Made by a program: the position numbers and the translations under genes. A stretch of 64,000 nt of DNA. Source: Leptospira andrefontaineae. GTDB taxonomy: Bacteria > Spirochaetota > Leptospiria > Leptospirales > Leptospiraceae. The stretch spans positions 124,001-188,000 of the forward strand of contig NZ_RQEY01000015.1 in assembly GCF_004770105.1 (NCBI RefSeq), read 5' to 3'. The notes beneath the pieces were generated by a model that was not told the DNA's origin, did no database searches, and was given only the letters and a program-made list of their open reading frames with translations. Below are positions 24,665 through 33,811 of this stretch, piece by piece (within the stretch, counting starts at the first letter, position 1; each line of letters starts with the position of its first letter).

Positions 24665-26425
24665 ATGCTGCAAAACAACTACTTTAACGATGTATCCGAC
24701 CTTAGGTTACATTTCGATCATATAATCAATTGGAAGGAAATTGTGGATTCCTATGAAGGCGGATTTACTGATGCCGCAAAATATAAAGCAGGAGACGAAA
24801 GATTTGCTGCCGCTCCTTCTTCCCATGAAGAAGCATTAGAATATTATAAAACGTTATTGGATTCCGTAGGGGAGTTTGCGGGTAAAGAGATCGCTCCGTA
24901 TGTTGCTGAACTGGACAAAGTCGGAGTAAAATTTGAGAATGGAAAAGTTACGTTTCCGGAAAAACTTTTAGAGATCGTTAGAAAAGCAAGAGATGCAGGA
25001 TTACAGCCCACAGGTTTTTCCAGAAAATACGGCGGATTAGGAGTTCCTTGGACTGTTCGCGCATTCTTTAGTGAAATATTATATAGAGTGGATGCATCCG
25101 TTTGTATCTCCATTGGTTGTGTGAACTTAGCGGAGATTGTAGAAAAGAACGGAAGTGAAGAATTAAAAGACGAATGGTTGCCTCGTTTGGCTGCGGGGGA
25201 ATTTGCCTGCGCTATGGGACTCACGGAGCCTGATCATGGTTCCGATCTACCGGGGCTTCGTACTAAAGCGACTCATAAAGAAGGAAATACTTATTTATTA
25301 AACGGAACTAAAAGATTTATCACCCAAGGCTGCGGTACCGGTGAAATTCCTGCGATCCTCCTTCTTTTGGCTAGGACCGGTAATCCTGGAAGTGGTGCAA
25401 GAGGGCTTTCATTCTTCTTGGTCCAATCTAAGGATGTACAAGTTGCAGGGATCGAAAAGAAGATGGGACTACATTGTTCTCCAACTTGTGAGATTGTTTT
25501 AGAAAATACTCCCGGTATCTTGATCGGTGAGGAAGGACATGGGCTTATCAAACATACGATGGGAATGTTGAACGGAGCCCGTATGGGAATTTCTCAACAA
25601 GGAGTTGGGATTGCACAAGCAGCGTTAGCCGAAACTAAAAAATATACTTCTGAAAGAATACAATTCGGGAAACCGATCGGAACAATTCCTGCCGTCAGAA
25701 AAATCCTTCGCAGAATGGAAAGAGAAACTATGGCAATGCGTTGTCTCATGTTAGAAGGCGCCCGTGCAATGGATCTATATTATTTCAGAGGGGATCATCT
25801 GAAAGAAAAAGGTGCCACAGAAAGAGATCTAAAATCGGATGTGGTCCTGAAGTATTGGGAAAAGTTAGCCGGAATACTCACTCCAATTTCAAAGTTTTAT
25901 TGCTCGGAGTCCTGTGTTAAGATCGCCGGTGACGCGGTCCAACTTCATGGAGGAGCAGGTTTTACGGAAGATTATGATGTCTCCAGAATTTATAGGGACT
26001 CCAGGATCACAACGATCTATGACGGGACTTCTCAAATCCAAGTCAATGCGAGTATTGGTGGGATCGTCACCGGTATGAGCGGCCACGGTTTCTTAAGGGA
26101 ATATATAGATAGTGAATGGTCCCATTTTCCAACGGAAGAGACCAAGGTTCTTTCCGATGTTTGGGACGGCTTCCAAGAGGCAGTCGCTATGTATAAGGAT
26201 CTTGCTACTTCTGAGGAGAGAGAAGAAGCTGCGGACGAGATCGTCTGGGGAAGCGCTAGACTTCTTTCCGGTTTATTATTCTATCGTTCTACACTTCGTA
26301 TTCCTGAAGAGCTTAGAGCAGATCGACTTTCTTATGTGGACGAATACAATCTGGACAGCCTTGGCTATATGGAAGGGCTAAAGGCTAAGTTGAAAGTGAA
26401 GGTTTCCGCAAGACAGGCGGTTTAA
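24665..26425 (+). CDS. acyl-CoA dehydrogenase
   Basis: A 586-residue flavoprotein. It has the N-terminal helical domain, the FAD-binding middle part (ACAMGLTEPDHGSDL near 180, and FITQG), and the C-terminal helical domain with SERIQFGKPIGTIPAV, QLHGGAGFTEDYDV and RDSRITTIY. About 120 extra residues follow, as in the larger bacterial branch. Where medium-chain enzymes have the catalytic Glu of YEGT, this one has Asp453 in YDGTSQIQ. It should oxidise acyl-CoA to enoyl-CoA for beta-oxidation, the main carbon route of leptospires. The start has AAGGA 11 bases upstream; TTGACC (24608) and TACTTT (24632) may be its promoter. Confidence 0.9.
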   Translation: MLQNNYFNDVSDLRLHFDHIINWKEIVDSYEGGFTDAAKYKAGDERFAAAPSSHEEALEYYKTLLDSVGEFAGKEIAPYVAELDKVGVKFENGKVTFPEKLLEIVRKARDAGLQPTGFSRKYGGLGVPWTVRAFFSEILYRVDASVCISIGCVNLAEIVEKNGSEELKDEWLPRLAAGEFACAMGLTEPDHGSDLPGLRTKATHKEGNTYLLNGTKRFITQGCGTGEIPAILLLLARTGNPGSGARGLSFFLVQSKDVQVAGIEKKMGLHCSPTCEIVLENTPGILIGEEGHGLIKHTMGMLNGARMGISQQGVGIAQAALAETKKYTSERIQFGKPIGTIPAVRKILRRMERETMAMRCLMLEGARAMDLYYFRGDHLKEKGATERDLKSDVVLKYWEKLAGILTPISKFYCSESCVKIAGDAVQLHGGAGFTEDYDVSRIYRDSRITTIYDGTSQIQVNASIGGIVTGMSGHGFLREYIDSEWSHFPTEETKVLSDVWDGFQEAVAMYKDLATSEEREEAADEIVWGSARLLSGLLFYRSTLRIPEELRADRLSYVDEYNLDSLGYMEGLKAKLKVKVSARQAV

Positions 26426-26429
26426 AACT

Positions 26430-26458
26430 GTTAAAAAAGCGCTTTTTGCCCTTATACT
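26430..26458 (+). promoter_or_regulatory. candidate fliD promoter
   Basis: TATACT (26453-26458) is a good -10. GTTAAA, 17 bp upstream, is a weak -35. The perfect palindrome AAAAAGCGCTTTTT (26434-26447) lies between them, so it could also be an operator. I see no FliA-type GCCGATAA box. Confidence 0.3.
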
Positions 26459-26496
26459 TTTAGGAAATCGGTCGATGGAATTAGAAGGAGGGGACT

Positions 26497-28440
26497 ATGC
26501 CCGCATTCTCTATTCCGGGACTGAGTTCCGGCCAGGATACGAACCAAATCGTAAAAAAACTGGTAGAGCTGGAAGCAAAGCCGATTCGCCGTTTGGAAAG
26601 ACAAAACGGTTTTAATCAGGCTCAGGTCAAAGCATGGTCCGATCTGAAAACTCTTACTACAGACCTCCAAAACAAAACTAGAGAAATTATTTCTTTCACT
26701 GCCCCATTTGCGACCAAGTCGATCGTTTCCGATCCGGAAGGTGTGATCACAGGGGATGCTGCACGTTCTGCCAGCAGCGGAAAGCGTAAGATAGAAGTGA
26801 AGGAACTTGCTACATTTCATCAGATCTCAGGTGATCCTATCGATTCTGAAAGAAAGATACCCGCTGGGACTTTCAAAGTACTTTCAGGAGAGATAGAGAA
26901 GGAGATAGAATTCCAAGGTGGAACTATCCGAGATCTGTATCTTACAATCCGTACTGCCGCCGCAGGGATTGTACAACCTACCATCGTAAAAGTAGACCAA
27001 GATAAAACAGTTTTAACATTAGCCGCTTCTCAGTCCGGTAAAGACAATCAATTGAAATTTGATGATCCGAACGGAGTTCTCAAGGCTGCTTCTCTTGTAG
27101 GAGGAATGCTTCCTCAGGATCCACCTCAGTCTTTTTATCTTCCTTGGGAAGCAAGCCAGACAAATCCATTCCAACCGGATAAGTACGGTATGACTGCGAA
27201 TGCTAAACCTACATTTATCGCAGCAGATCCTGAGAAAAAAGAACCTTCTAAGATCAAATTAAGTTCTAAACAAGCATTCCAATTCCATGTGGATGCAAAA
27301 GAAGGGAAGAAGGGTGCAAGAATTGAAGCTACTCTTTCCGAACCTTTGGAAGAAGGAGAAACCATCTCCCTAGGTGTGATCTATGATCAAGATGAGCAGG
27401 ATAAAGTATTTTTAGAGCAGGCCTATCATAAAGAAGGAAAGATACGCGTTACTTTCAAATCCAATATGGATGGAAAGAAGATCCATAAGGTAATTGTAAT
27501 CAACCAAACTGGAAAGGAGAAGGAATTCTCCAATTTCAGATTTGTTCTTCCTGCTGAATTTAACGGTGCTAAACCTGCAAAGACAATCGTAGAAGCTAAG
27601 GATGCTGTATTTTTAGTAGATGGAATAGAGATCACCCGACCTAAAAACGAAGGCCTGACTGACGTTTTGGACGGAGTTCTTCTTAATTTAAACAAGAAGA
27701 GCGAAGGTGGTCCGGCGACTGTTGACATTAAAGTGGATTCTGCAAAAGGGATCCGAATGATCAAAGAATTTATAGAAGCATATAATAATGTTCTTAAATA
27801 CTCCAAAGACGCAACCGCAGTCAATAGGGAAGGCGGAGTCAGCGATTCCAAATTAGAAGATCCGGATATTACCAGATCCTTCTGGGAAGGAAAAACTAAA
27901 ACAGGTATTTTAGCCGGTGAGAACTCAGTTATTCGTTTGGTCGCAGGTATGAAAACAGTAACTACTTCTTCTTTTCCTGCCTATCCAAGTTCCGAGATCA
28001 GAACACTTTCGGATGTTGGAATTTCAACAGGAGAAGTGGGAAGTAAATGGGCAGATATCCAAGAGGGTTTTCTCGCTCTGGACGAGGCTAAACTTGCTGC
28101 AAAACTCGCTGAAAATCCGGACGCAGTTCGTCATTTATTCGCCCAAGATACAAATTCTGATGCAAGAATGGACACCGGAGTAGGTGTAAATCTGGTGGAA
28201 CATCTGAAACCTTATACCCAGTTCGCTGGTGGACTGGTCACAAGCAAGATCAAGTTATTAGAAGAACAAGTCTCCGATAATAACAAGAAGATCAAAAATT
28301 TCGAATCACATCTAATGAGTTACGAAAAAAAACTCAAAGAGAAGTTCCTGTATATGGAACAGGGTGTGGGTAGAAACAAGGCCGTCGGTTCCTATCTGAA
28401 TAATAATCTCAGTAGGGGACAGGGCGGAGACGATAAATAA
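26497..28440 (+). CDS. fliD: flagellar filament capping protein FliD (hook-associated protein 2)
   Basis: 647 residues, in the size range of spirochaetal FliD. The N-terminus FSIPGLSSGQDTNQIVKKL followed by LEAKPIRRLE is the family signature of FliD_N. The C-terminal FliD_C region (about 395-640) has VDGIEITR, then a helical stretch with LNKKSEGGPATVDIKVD, FIEAYNNVLKY and the closing coiled coil. It caps the periplasmic flagellar filament and guides flagellin assembly. AAGGAGGGG lies just before the ATG, a very strong ribosome-binding site. A helical protein of unknown function follows 30 nt downstream. Confidence 0.9.
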   Translation: MPAFSIPGLSSGQDTNQIVKKLVELEAKPIRRLERQNGFNQAQVKAWSDLKTLTTDLQNKTREIISFTAPFATKSIVSDPEGVITGDAARSASSGKRKIEVKELATFHQISGDPIDSERKIPAGTFKVLSGEIEKEIEFQGGTIRDLYLTIRTAAAGIVQPTIVKVDQDKTVLTLAASQSGKDNQLKFDDPNGVLKAASLVGGMLPQDPPQSFYLPWEASQTNPFQPDKYGMTANAKPTFIAADPEKKEPSKIKLSSKQAFQFHVDAKEGKKGARIEATLSEPLEEGETISLGVIYDQDEQDKVFLEQAYHKEGKIRVTFKSNMDGKKIHKVIVINQTGKEKEFSNFRFVLPAEFNGAKPAKTIVEAKDAVFLVDGIEITRPKNEGLTDVLDGVLLNLNKKSEGGPATVDIKVDSAKGIRMIKEFIEAYNNVLKYSKDATAVNREGGVSDSKLEDPDITRSFWEGKTKTGILAGENSVIRLVAGMKTVTTSSFPAYPSSEIRTLSDVGISTGEVGSKWADIQEGFLALDEAKLAAKLAENPDAVRHLFAQDTNSDARMDTGVGVNLVEHLKPYTQFAGGLVTSKIKLLEEQVSDNNKKIKNFESHLMSYEKKLKEKFLYMEQGVGRNKAVGSYLNNNLSRGQGGDDK

Positions 28441-28470
28441 AGGAATTATAATATAAACGGAGGAATCACC

Positions 28471-29439
28471 GTGGAAATATTCGTAAACGAGCAAAAATTG
28501 GAAAGCGTCATTGAAAATGAAAAGAACCTTGGAGAGGTTTTCGACGCGGTACGTCGTTGGGTGGAAACTAACGGTAAATTTCTATTATCCTGTGTTGTGG
28601 ACGGGGAAGAATTTACCCAGGACACAATGCGTGATTCTTCCATTTCAAATTCCTCCAAGATGGAATTTTTTGTGGGAGAAGAACTTGATATTCTGATCAG
28701 TTCTCTTCACGAGTTGGATTCTTATGTAGATAAGGTAGGAACCACTTTACTTGGTCGAGATTCTTTAACTGAAAAAGAATCCAAAGAGCTAACAGACGGG
28801 ATCGGATGGATCCGTAGTCTTTTGGAATCTGCAGGTAAACTTTTAAAACTAAAATATGATCAGATCAAGCCGATGGGAACCGGTTCCACAGTAAGCGATA
28901 TTCTCGATGCACTGAACAACAATTCTTCTAAACTAGATGGAACAACTGCAATCGAAGAATTTTTGGAATATCTGAGAGATCTGAAATTATTCGTGATGGA
29001 TCTGGTGGCAAGGGCCTCCGTTCTGGATCTGGAACTTCCTACTTTAAGAGAAATTTTAGATACTTTCATCAAGGCTGTTCCTGCTTTGAAAGAAAGTTTC
29101 GTAAAAGTAAATGAAAGTTATCAGGCCGGAAAGGACGAAGTGGCAACACATCTTCTTACACAATCTGTTTCTCAGATCAATGTTCTTCTGACTTCGTTTA
29201 TTACTTTGAGACAAAAACTTCCTGGTATGGACTTCTCCAAGATCCAGATCGCAGAAAGAACTTTTGAAGAAAAAACAAACGACTTAAACGATACACTCGC
29301 TTCTGTAGCTTTAGCTTTGGAAGAAAAAGATATCATTCGTGCAGGAGATATTATTGAGTATGAGATCCCTGCTGTTCTGGATGAATTCCTTCCATTCTTG
29401 GAAAAAGTAAAAGAGCAGGCTGATTCGTTAGCAGTATAG
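28471..29439 (+). CDS. hypothetical helical protein downstream of fliD
   Basis: 322 residues, acidic, no signal peptide or TM. The first 75 residues look like a small alpha/beta domain (MEIFVNEQKLESVIENEKN). The rest is a long run of amphipathic helices with heptad spacing. No family is recognised. The GTG start has GGAGG seven bases upstream and it directly follows fliD, so I infer a flagellar role such as an export chaperone or assembly factor; FliS often adjoins fliD, but this protein is far larger than FliS. Nothing in the sequence proves it. Confidence 0.75.
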   Translation: MEIFVNEQKLESVIENEKNLGEVFDAVRRWVETNGKFLLSCVVDGEEFTQDTMRDSSISNSSKMEFFVGEELDILISSLHELDSYVDKVGTTLLGRDSLTEKESKELTDGIGWIRSLLESAGKLLKLKYDQIKPMGTGSTVSDILDALNNNSSKLDGTTAIEEFLEYLRDLKLFVMDLVARASVLDLELPTLREILDTFIKAVPALKESFVKVNESYQAGKDEVATHLLTQSVSQINVLLTSFITLRQKLPGMDFSKIQIAERTFEEKTNDLNDTLASVALALEEKDIIRAGDIIEYEIPAVLDEFLPFLEKVKEQADSLAV

Positions 29440-29461
29440 TGAAATAAGCTATCGGCCGGCG

Positions 29462-31252
29462 TTAACCTGTAATTTCTAAACAGAATAAGGTTAGATCGTC
29501 TGTCATGATACCGTCTCCGAAGGATTCCGAATAGGATACTAAGGAGCGGATCAAACTGTCGGAATCTTGGTAAGAAAGTTTTTTTACCGCTTCTACCAGT
29601 GTTGAATTGCCCATCGGAATCCCTTTAGATCCCCTGACCTCGAATAAACCGTCGGAATACAATAAAACCCTGTCTCCAGGTTTTAATTGTATCTGAAAAT
29701 CCTCCAAGATAGGAGTTCCAACAGCAAGTAGAACTCCTCCTTTCCCTTGTAAATCCAAGGTTTCTTCATTTCTAAGAAGAAGCCCCGCATGATGACCTGC
29801 ATAACTATATTCTAATATTCTTGTGTTCGGATCGTATCTAAGAAAGACCGCAGAGATAAAATGTTGCGTCACCACGGAAGAAAGTAGATCATTCGTGAAT
29901 AATAAACCTTCTTTCGGTTTATTTCCTTTTCTGGAGAATACATTGAACGAGATGGATGCCATTGCGGCCACCATCGCAGATGAAATTCCATGCCCGGAGA
30001 CATCCGCGAATAATATCTCCAAACTTCCATCTGCACTTTCGGAACAATTCAGAACGTCTCCCCCGACTCGATCATAAGGGCGGAAATAGGAGAATATCTT
30101 AAATTTATCGGAAGAAGGAAAATCTCTGGTAGTAATCGTATTTTGAACTTCTCTTGCGATATCCAGGTCTCGGATCACCCTGGAATAGAGCATATTGATC
30201 CTTTCAGATGCTTCTTTTTTTTCGGTAATGTCTCTGAGTACATATACTTTGCCTAGATCTCTTCCTGAGATTGGGATTTCCGATTTGGAAACTTCTAAAT
30301 AAACCGAATCGGAGGAAGGGAGTATATCTTCTTCCGAAGAGATTTGTTTTGTTTCCGAAAATTTTCTTTTGAAGTCCATTCTGGAGAATGGCCTTCTCGT
30401 AAATCCTTCTAAAAATTTTCCAAGATCCAATTTTTCCGGGGTGGCGGCTATTTTAGGAAAACCTAACATTTCTTTTGCACTTTCGTTCCAGTAGAGCAAG
30501 TCATCGGAAGCCGATAATAAGATCACACCTTCTCTAAGTTTTGCATATAATTGGAGAGCTATCTTTTCCAATCGGATCTCTAAAAATCCATACTTTGCGA
30601 TAGCGATGAATACGCATGCGGATTGGATTACAGTTACACTTCCGCTCAAAGGGGGATAATTTAGATCTCCTTTGGATAGTATCCTTGGAAGAACTGTGGT
30701 CAAAAATCCGAGCACGGAAGAAAGGAAAGTTCCGAATGCCAAAAGATAACATTGTTTTCTGAATCCGATCTCTTCTTTCCTGGATTCAAAAATTAAAAGA
30801 AAGATGGCATAAACAGGAGGGGAAACTGTGAGTAAATTGATCCCATATACGTAAAGAGGACCTTGGATAAGCATGTCTCCCCAGTATTTTCTTTCTACTC
30901 CTGCTATGATCCAATCCGTCGTTAATGTGATAGGAAAGATTGCGAGCGCTAATCCTCTCAAAAGATACAAAACTATATTGGGGTTTTTTGATAAGAATGC
31001 AAATACGAACTCTAAAAATAAAGGGCCGACTAATAACCAAGAAATAGAACTGATCTTAAAGATCCAAGTCATCCAGTGGATTGGTAAAAAGGACCAATAC
31101 AGAACGATGGAGATGATCCAGATACTTAAAGCTCCCGAATATAAAAGATATAAATGAACTACTTTATGTTTTCCTTTTAATGCTAAAACATAAGTGAATA
31201 ACCATAGATTGATAAATAACGCGAATAATGGAAGGATCAGATATGGGTTCAT
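29462..31252 (-). CDS. membrane PAS-SpoIIE (PP2C) serine phosphatase, second of a tandem pair
   Basis: 596 residues: about seven TM helices (1-225), a PAS domain (about 235-345), a short linker helix, and a SpoIIE-type PP2C domain (about 370-595). The metal-binding acids are present: D399 in GGD, D417 in ADVSGHG, D534 in YSDGLFE, D585/D586 in TDD. Such enzymes dephosphorylate STAS-domain antagonists in partner-switching systems. The ATG overlaps the stop of the upstream paralogue (ATGA). The two proteins share domain order and motifs, so this is a tandem duplication. The STAS protein at 35407 and the RsbW-like protein at 62274 are possible partners. Confidence 0.9.
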   Translation of the reverse strand: MNPYLILPLFALFINLWLFTYVLALKGKHKVVHLYLLYSGALSIWIISIVLYWSFLPIHWMTWIFKISSISWLLVGPLFLEFVFAFLSKNPNIVLYLLRGLALAIFPITLTTDWIIAGVERKYWGDMLIQGPLYVYGINLLTVSPPVYAIFLLIFESRKEEIGFRKQCYLLAFGTFLSSVLGFLTTVLPRILSKGDLNYPPLSGSVTVIQSACVFIAIAKYGFLEIRLEKIALQLYAKLREGVILLSASDDLLYWNESAKEMLGFPKIAATPEKLDLGKFLEGFTRRPFSRMDFKRKFSETKQISSEEDILPSSDSVYLEVSKSEIPISGRDLGKVYVLRDITEKKEASERINMLYSRVIRDLDIAREVQNTITTRDFPSSDKFKIFSYFRPYDRVGGDVLNCSESADGSLEILFADVSGHGISSAMVAAMASISFNVFSRKGNKPKEGLLFTNDLLSSVVTQHFISAVFLRYDPNTRILEYSYAGHHAGLLLRNEETLDLQGKGGVLLAVGTPILEDFQIQLKPGDRVLLYSDGLFEVRGSKGIPMGNSTLVEAVKKLSYQDSDSLIRSLVSYSESFGDGIMTDDLTLFCLEITG

Positions 31253-33012
31253 GGTCCGATCTCCAAGGCCAACATCGCCAAATCATCATTATGTTTTCCA
31301 TTTCCGAATTCTAATGCTTTTCTATGAGCTGCTTCTAACAAAGAGCGAGTGTCTCTGTCTGCCATTCCTTGGATCCAGTTTAAGAATTCTTCATAACCGA
31401 AAATTTCTCCCACATTATTCTTAACTTCATATAAACCGTCGGAATAAAATAATAATCTATCGGAAGTTTGTAGATCGAAATGATAATCGTTTAGATGTAA
31501 TTCCTTAACTGCGAGTAAGATCCTACCTTCTCCTTCCAATGGGTGAATTTTGCCTCCTCTAAAAACAAGCATAGGATGATGTCCTGCGTAAGAGAATCGA
31601 ACTCTATTTTCTTTCGGATAAAAACTCGCATACACTGCGGAGATATGATGGTGTAATACTACTTTAGAAAGCATTTCGTGGATCTCGGACAAACTTTCCT
31701 TAGGAGAAAGTTTTTTATCGGAAACAATCTGGAATGCGATTGAAAGCATTCCGCCCACCATTGCTGAGGCGATCCCATGACCGGAAACATCTGCAAATAG
31801 TATATCTACTCTTTCCGGATGTTCGATCACTCTTAACATATCCCCGCCTACTTTATCGATTGGCTGGAAAAAAGAATGTATCCTATAAGAACCTTTGTCC
31901 GGAAATTTTTGTGTAATGATAGAAGCTTGAGTGACTCGAGCAATCTCTAAGTCATTTACAATTTGAGAGTATAATTGGTGGATTTTCTCTTGAGCCGCTT
32001 TTTTTTCCGTGATGTCTCGCAAAAGATAAAGGGTTCCCGATTCATTCTCCGTGATTCGGATCTCAGAAACTGTAAGTTCGATGAATTGTAATGCTGAATT
32101 GTTTAATAATTGGTAGTCTCTAGGAATATGATCCTGTTCTTCTCTATAATTTGCAAAATGCCAATCGGGTTTGAATAAACCTTCTCTGGATGGAGAGCCG
32201 TCTAGGATCGCGATTGCGGCTTGGTTTGCAAAAAAGAACTCGTGGTTTTCCTTCGTAAGAATGATCCCATCATGGATGTCTCTGAATAATTCTACTGCGA
32301 TCCTTTCTAAACTGATATTTAAAAATCCGTAACGTGTGATCGCGATAAAAATGAAAAATGCCTGTATACTGATCGCTGCAGGACTTAAAGGAACGAATAA
32401 AAATCTACCTTGTTCATCCAGATTGAATAATTCAGTGTAGGCACTGATCCCAAGTGCAATCGTGGTACCCCAGATCCAAAAATTCAATTGTTGTCTGATC
32501 TTTCTTTGTTTTGTCCTGAATCTTTCTTTTAAAAGAAGATACAATCCCCAGATCGCAGGGCCACTGACCGCAATCGTACTGAAAGGAACGAACAAAATCC
32601 CAGGTTCTAATTCGTAACCCCAATCATATAAAATAGAACCTTTGATAATCCAATCCGTGGAAGCCGTCAGGAAGATAGTGAGCACTACGGAAAAACGGAA
32701 GAATGGAAGAAGGATTGTCGAACGAATGTTTAAAAATCTATGTACTGTTTCTAAGAATAAGAGACCAACGGGGATCCAGGTGAAACAAGAAAGTTTGAAA
32801 ATTGGAGTCATCCATTCCGGAGGAAGCATACTCCAATATAAAATATAAGAAACCAGCCAAAGATTTAAGAATAGGACGAATCGTAAAAAGTCCCGGATGA
32901 CTGCGCTTCGGAACCTTCTCGCAAAAACATATGAAATAAGAAGAGTATTTATGATTAGAGCGCTTATTGGCAGAAAAAGGTAATAATTCATAGGCCCGAC
33001 GCGTCGAGGCAT
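31249..33012 (-). CDS. membrane PAS-SpoIIE (PP2C) serine phosphatase, first of a tandem pair
   Basis: 587 residues with the same plan as its downstream neighbour: seven TM helices, PAS, SpoIIE-type PP2C. The metal acids are D391 (GGD), D408 (ADVSGHG), D525 (YSDGLYE) and D576/D577 (NDD). The sensor halves have diverged more than the phosphatase halves, so the pair may read different signals. Two starts are possible: ATG 33012, and ATG 32991, which directly precedes the first TM. A CGACGCGTCG palindrome lies between the two. I keep 33012. Confidence 0.9.
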   Translation of the reverse strand: MPRRVGPMNYYLFLPISALIINTLLISYVFARRFRSAVIRDFLRFVLFLNLWLVSYILYWSMLPPEWMTPIFKLSCFTWIPVGLLFLETVHRFLNIRSTILLPFFRFSVVLTIFLTASTDWIIKGSILYDWGYELEPGILFVPFSTIAVSGPAIWGLYLLLKERFRTKQRKIRQQLNFWIWGTTIALGISAYTELFNLDEQGRFLFVPLSPAAISIQAFFIFIAITRYGFLNISLERIAVELFRDIHDGIILTKENHEFFFANQAAIAILDGSPSREGLFKPDWHFANYREEQDHIPRDYQLLNNSALQFIELTVSEIRITENESGTLYLLRDITEKKAAQEKIHQLYSQIVNDLEIARVTQASIITQKFPDKGSYRIHSFFQPIDKVGGDMLRVIEHPERVDILFADVSGHGIASAMVGGMLSIAFQIVSDKKLSPKESLSEIHEMLSKVVLHHHISAVYASFYPKENRVRFSYAGHHPMLVFRGGKIHPLEGEGRILLAVKELHLNDYHFDLQTSDRLLFYSDGLYEVKNNVGEIFGYEEFLNWIQGMADRDTRSLLEAAHRKALEFGNGKHNDDLAMLALEIGP

Positions 33013-33142
33013 CCTAACCGGGTCCTAATTCGGAATCAATCCCGAATGACTTGGCGACGGACCTTTTTAGGCAGGAAAAACGCGGTTTTTAGAGAGTTTA
33101 AAATCCAGGAAAATTAGGATTTGTTTATTAAGAAAATGAATT

Positions 33143-33192
33143 GCGTTAGACGACATTGTATATAGGATTGACGCGACTAACGCTCCGTCGCG
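33143..33192 (+). promoter_or_regulatory. two mutually exclusive inverted repeats in the leader of the next gene
   Basis: GCGTTAG (33143-33149) can pair with CTAACGC (33177-33183). CGCGAC (33172-33177) can pair with GTCGCG (33187-33192). The two stems share bases and cannot form together. TATATA (33160-33165) lies between the first arms and could be a -10. A switchable leader or an operator pair is possible. Confidence 0.3.
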
Positions 33193-33210
33193 GCCTAAGA
33201 GGAAAATCGA

Positions 33211-33768
33211 ATGAGTGGACTGGATTCGATAGGAACCATGGAACCTAGCTCCGATTATTTGATCCAAGAATCAATATCCTATCCTTCTAAAGAGGCTCCG
33301 ATACTTTCTCTGAAGGGAGTTACCCTAACTCCGGTATGTATTTGCCCTGAATGTGGGATAATCAGCAAAACTCCTTGGTACAAATCCAGAGGAAGGCTGA
33401 GAGATTGGGCCGCATTCCTGGAAGAAGTCAGGTATATCACCTGTTCCAACGAGTCCTGCCAGACAAAATACCCTCCAAAATATCTTTTGGATTTTTCGAA
33501 AGGGATAAGTATTTTAAATAAATCGAATTTACTGAATTCTTTAAAGTCTTGGTTCGAAGAATTTGCCGGAAGAGAGATCATTTGGGTAGAAGACGAGGAA
33601 TCCGGCTTCTTATATTGGGATTCGTTTTTCCAATCCGTGCCGAATTGGGCCGATCATATTCCTGCCCATCTATTTGCTAATATTCTACGCTATACTCCTC
33701 CCAAGGATTTGGAAGGGATCCTTTTGGGAAGAAAGGGAATTCCTTTATTCGGCGGATTCAAACTTTAA
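33211..33768 (+). CDS. hypothetical protein with Cys pairs
   Basis: 185 residues, unrecognised family. A CPEC motif (about residues 46-49) and a later C-x4-C (about 74-79) suggest one zinc-binding site. The rest is mixed alpha/beta with many Trp and Tyr. There is no signal peptide. AAGAGGA lies seven bases before the ATG, a good ribosome-binding site, so it is translated. It stands alone between divergent and convergent neighbours, with two overlapping inverted repeats in its leader. Confidence 0.7.
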   Translation: MSGLDSIGTMEPSSDYLIQESISYPSKEAPILSLKGVTLTPVCICPECGIISKTPWYKSRGRLRDWAAFLEEVRYITCSNESCQTKYPPKYLLDFSKGISILNKSNLLNSLKSWFEEFAGREIIWVEDEESGFLYWDSFFQSVPNWADHIPAHLFANILRYTPPKDLEGILLGRKGIPLFGGFKL

Positions 33769-33779
33769 GAAAACGTTAT

Positions 33780-33796
33780 AATCGGCTTCGCCGATT
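33780..33796. terminator. bidirectional terminator hairpin
   Basis: AATCGGC-TTC-GCCGATT is a perfect 7-bp stem located in the 43-nt gap between the convergent gene at 33211 and ribF. The flanks are A/T-rich on both sides but with no long T run, so termination may be weak. Confidence 0.5.
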
Positions 33797-33811
33797 TCAG
33801 GAGCGAAGCGA

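Noticed and set aside
26434..26447. AAAAAGCGCTTTTT as a terminator after the acyl-CoA dehydrogenase gene
   Set aside because: A perfect palindrome with no loop and only a two-GC-pair core folds poorly as RNA, and it overlaps a likely promoter for fliD.
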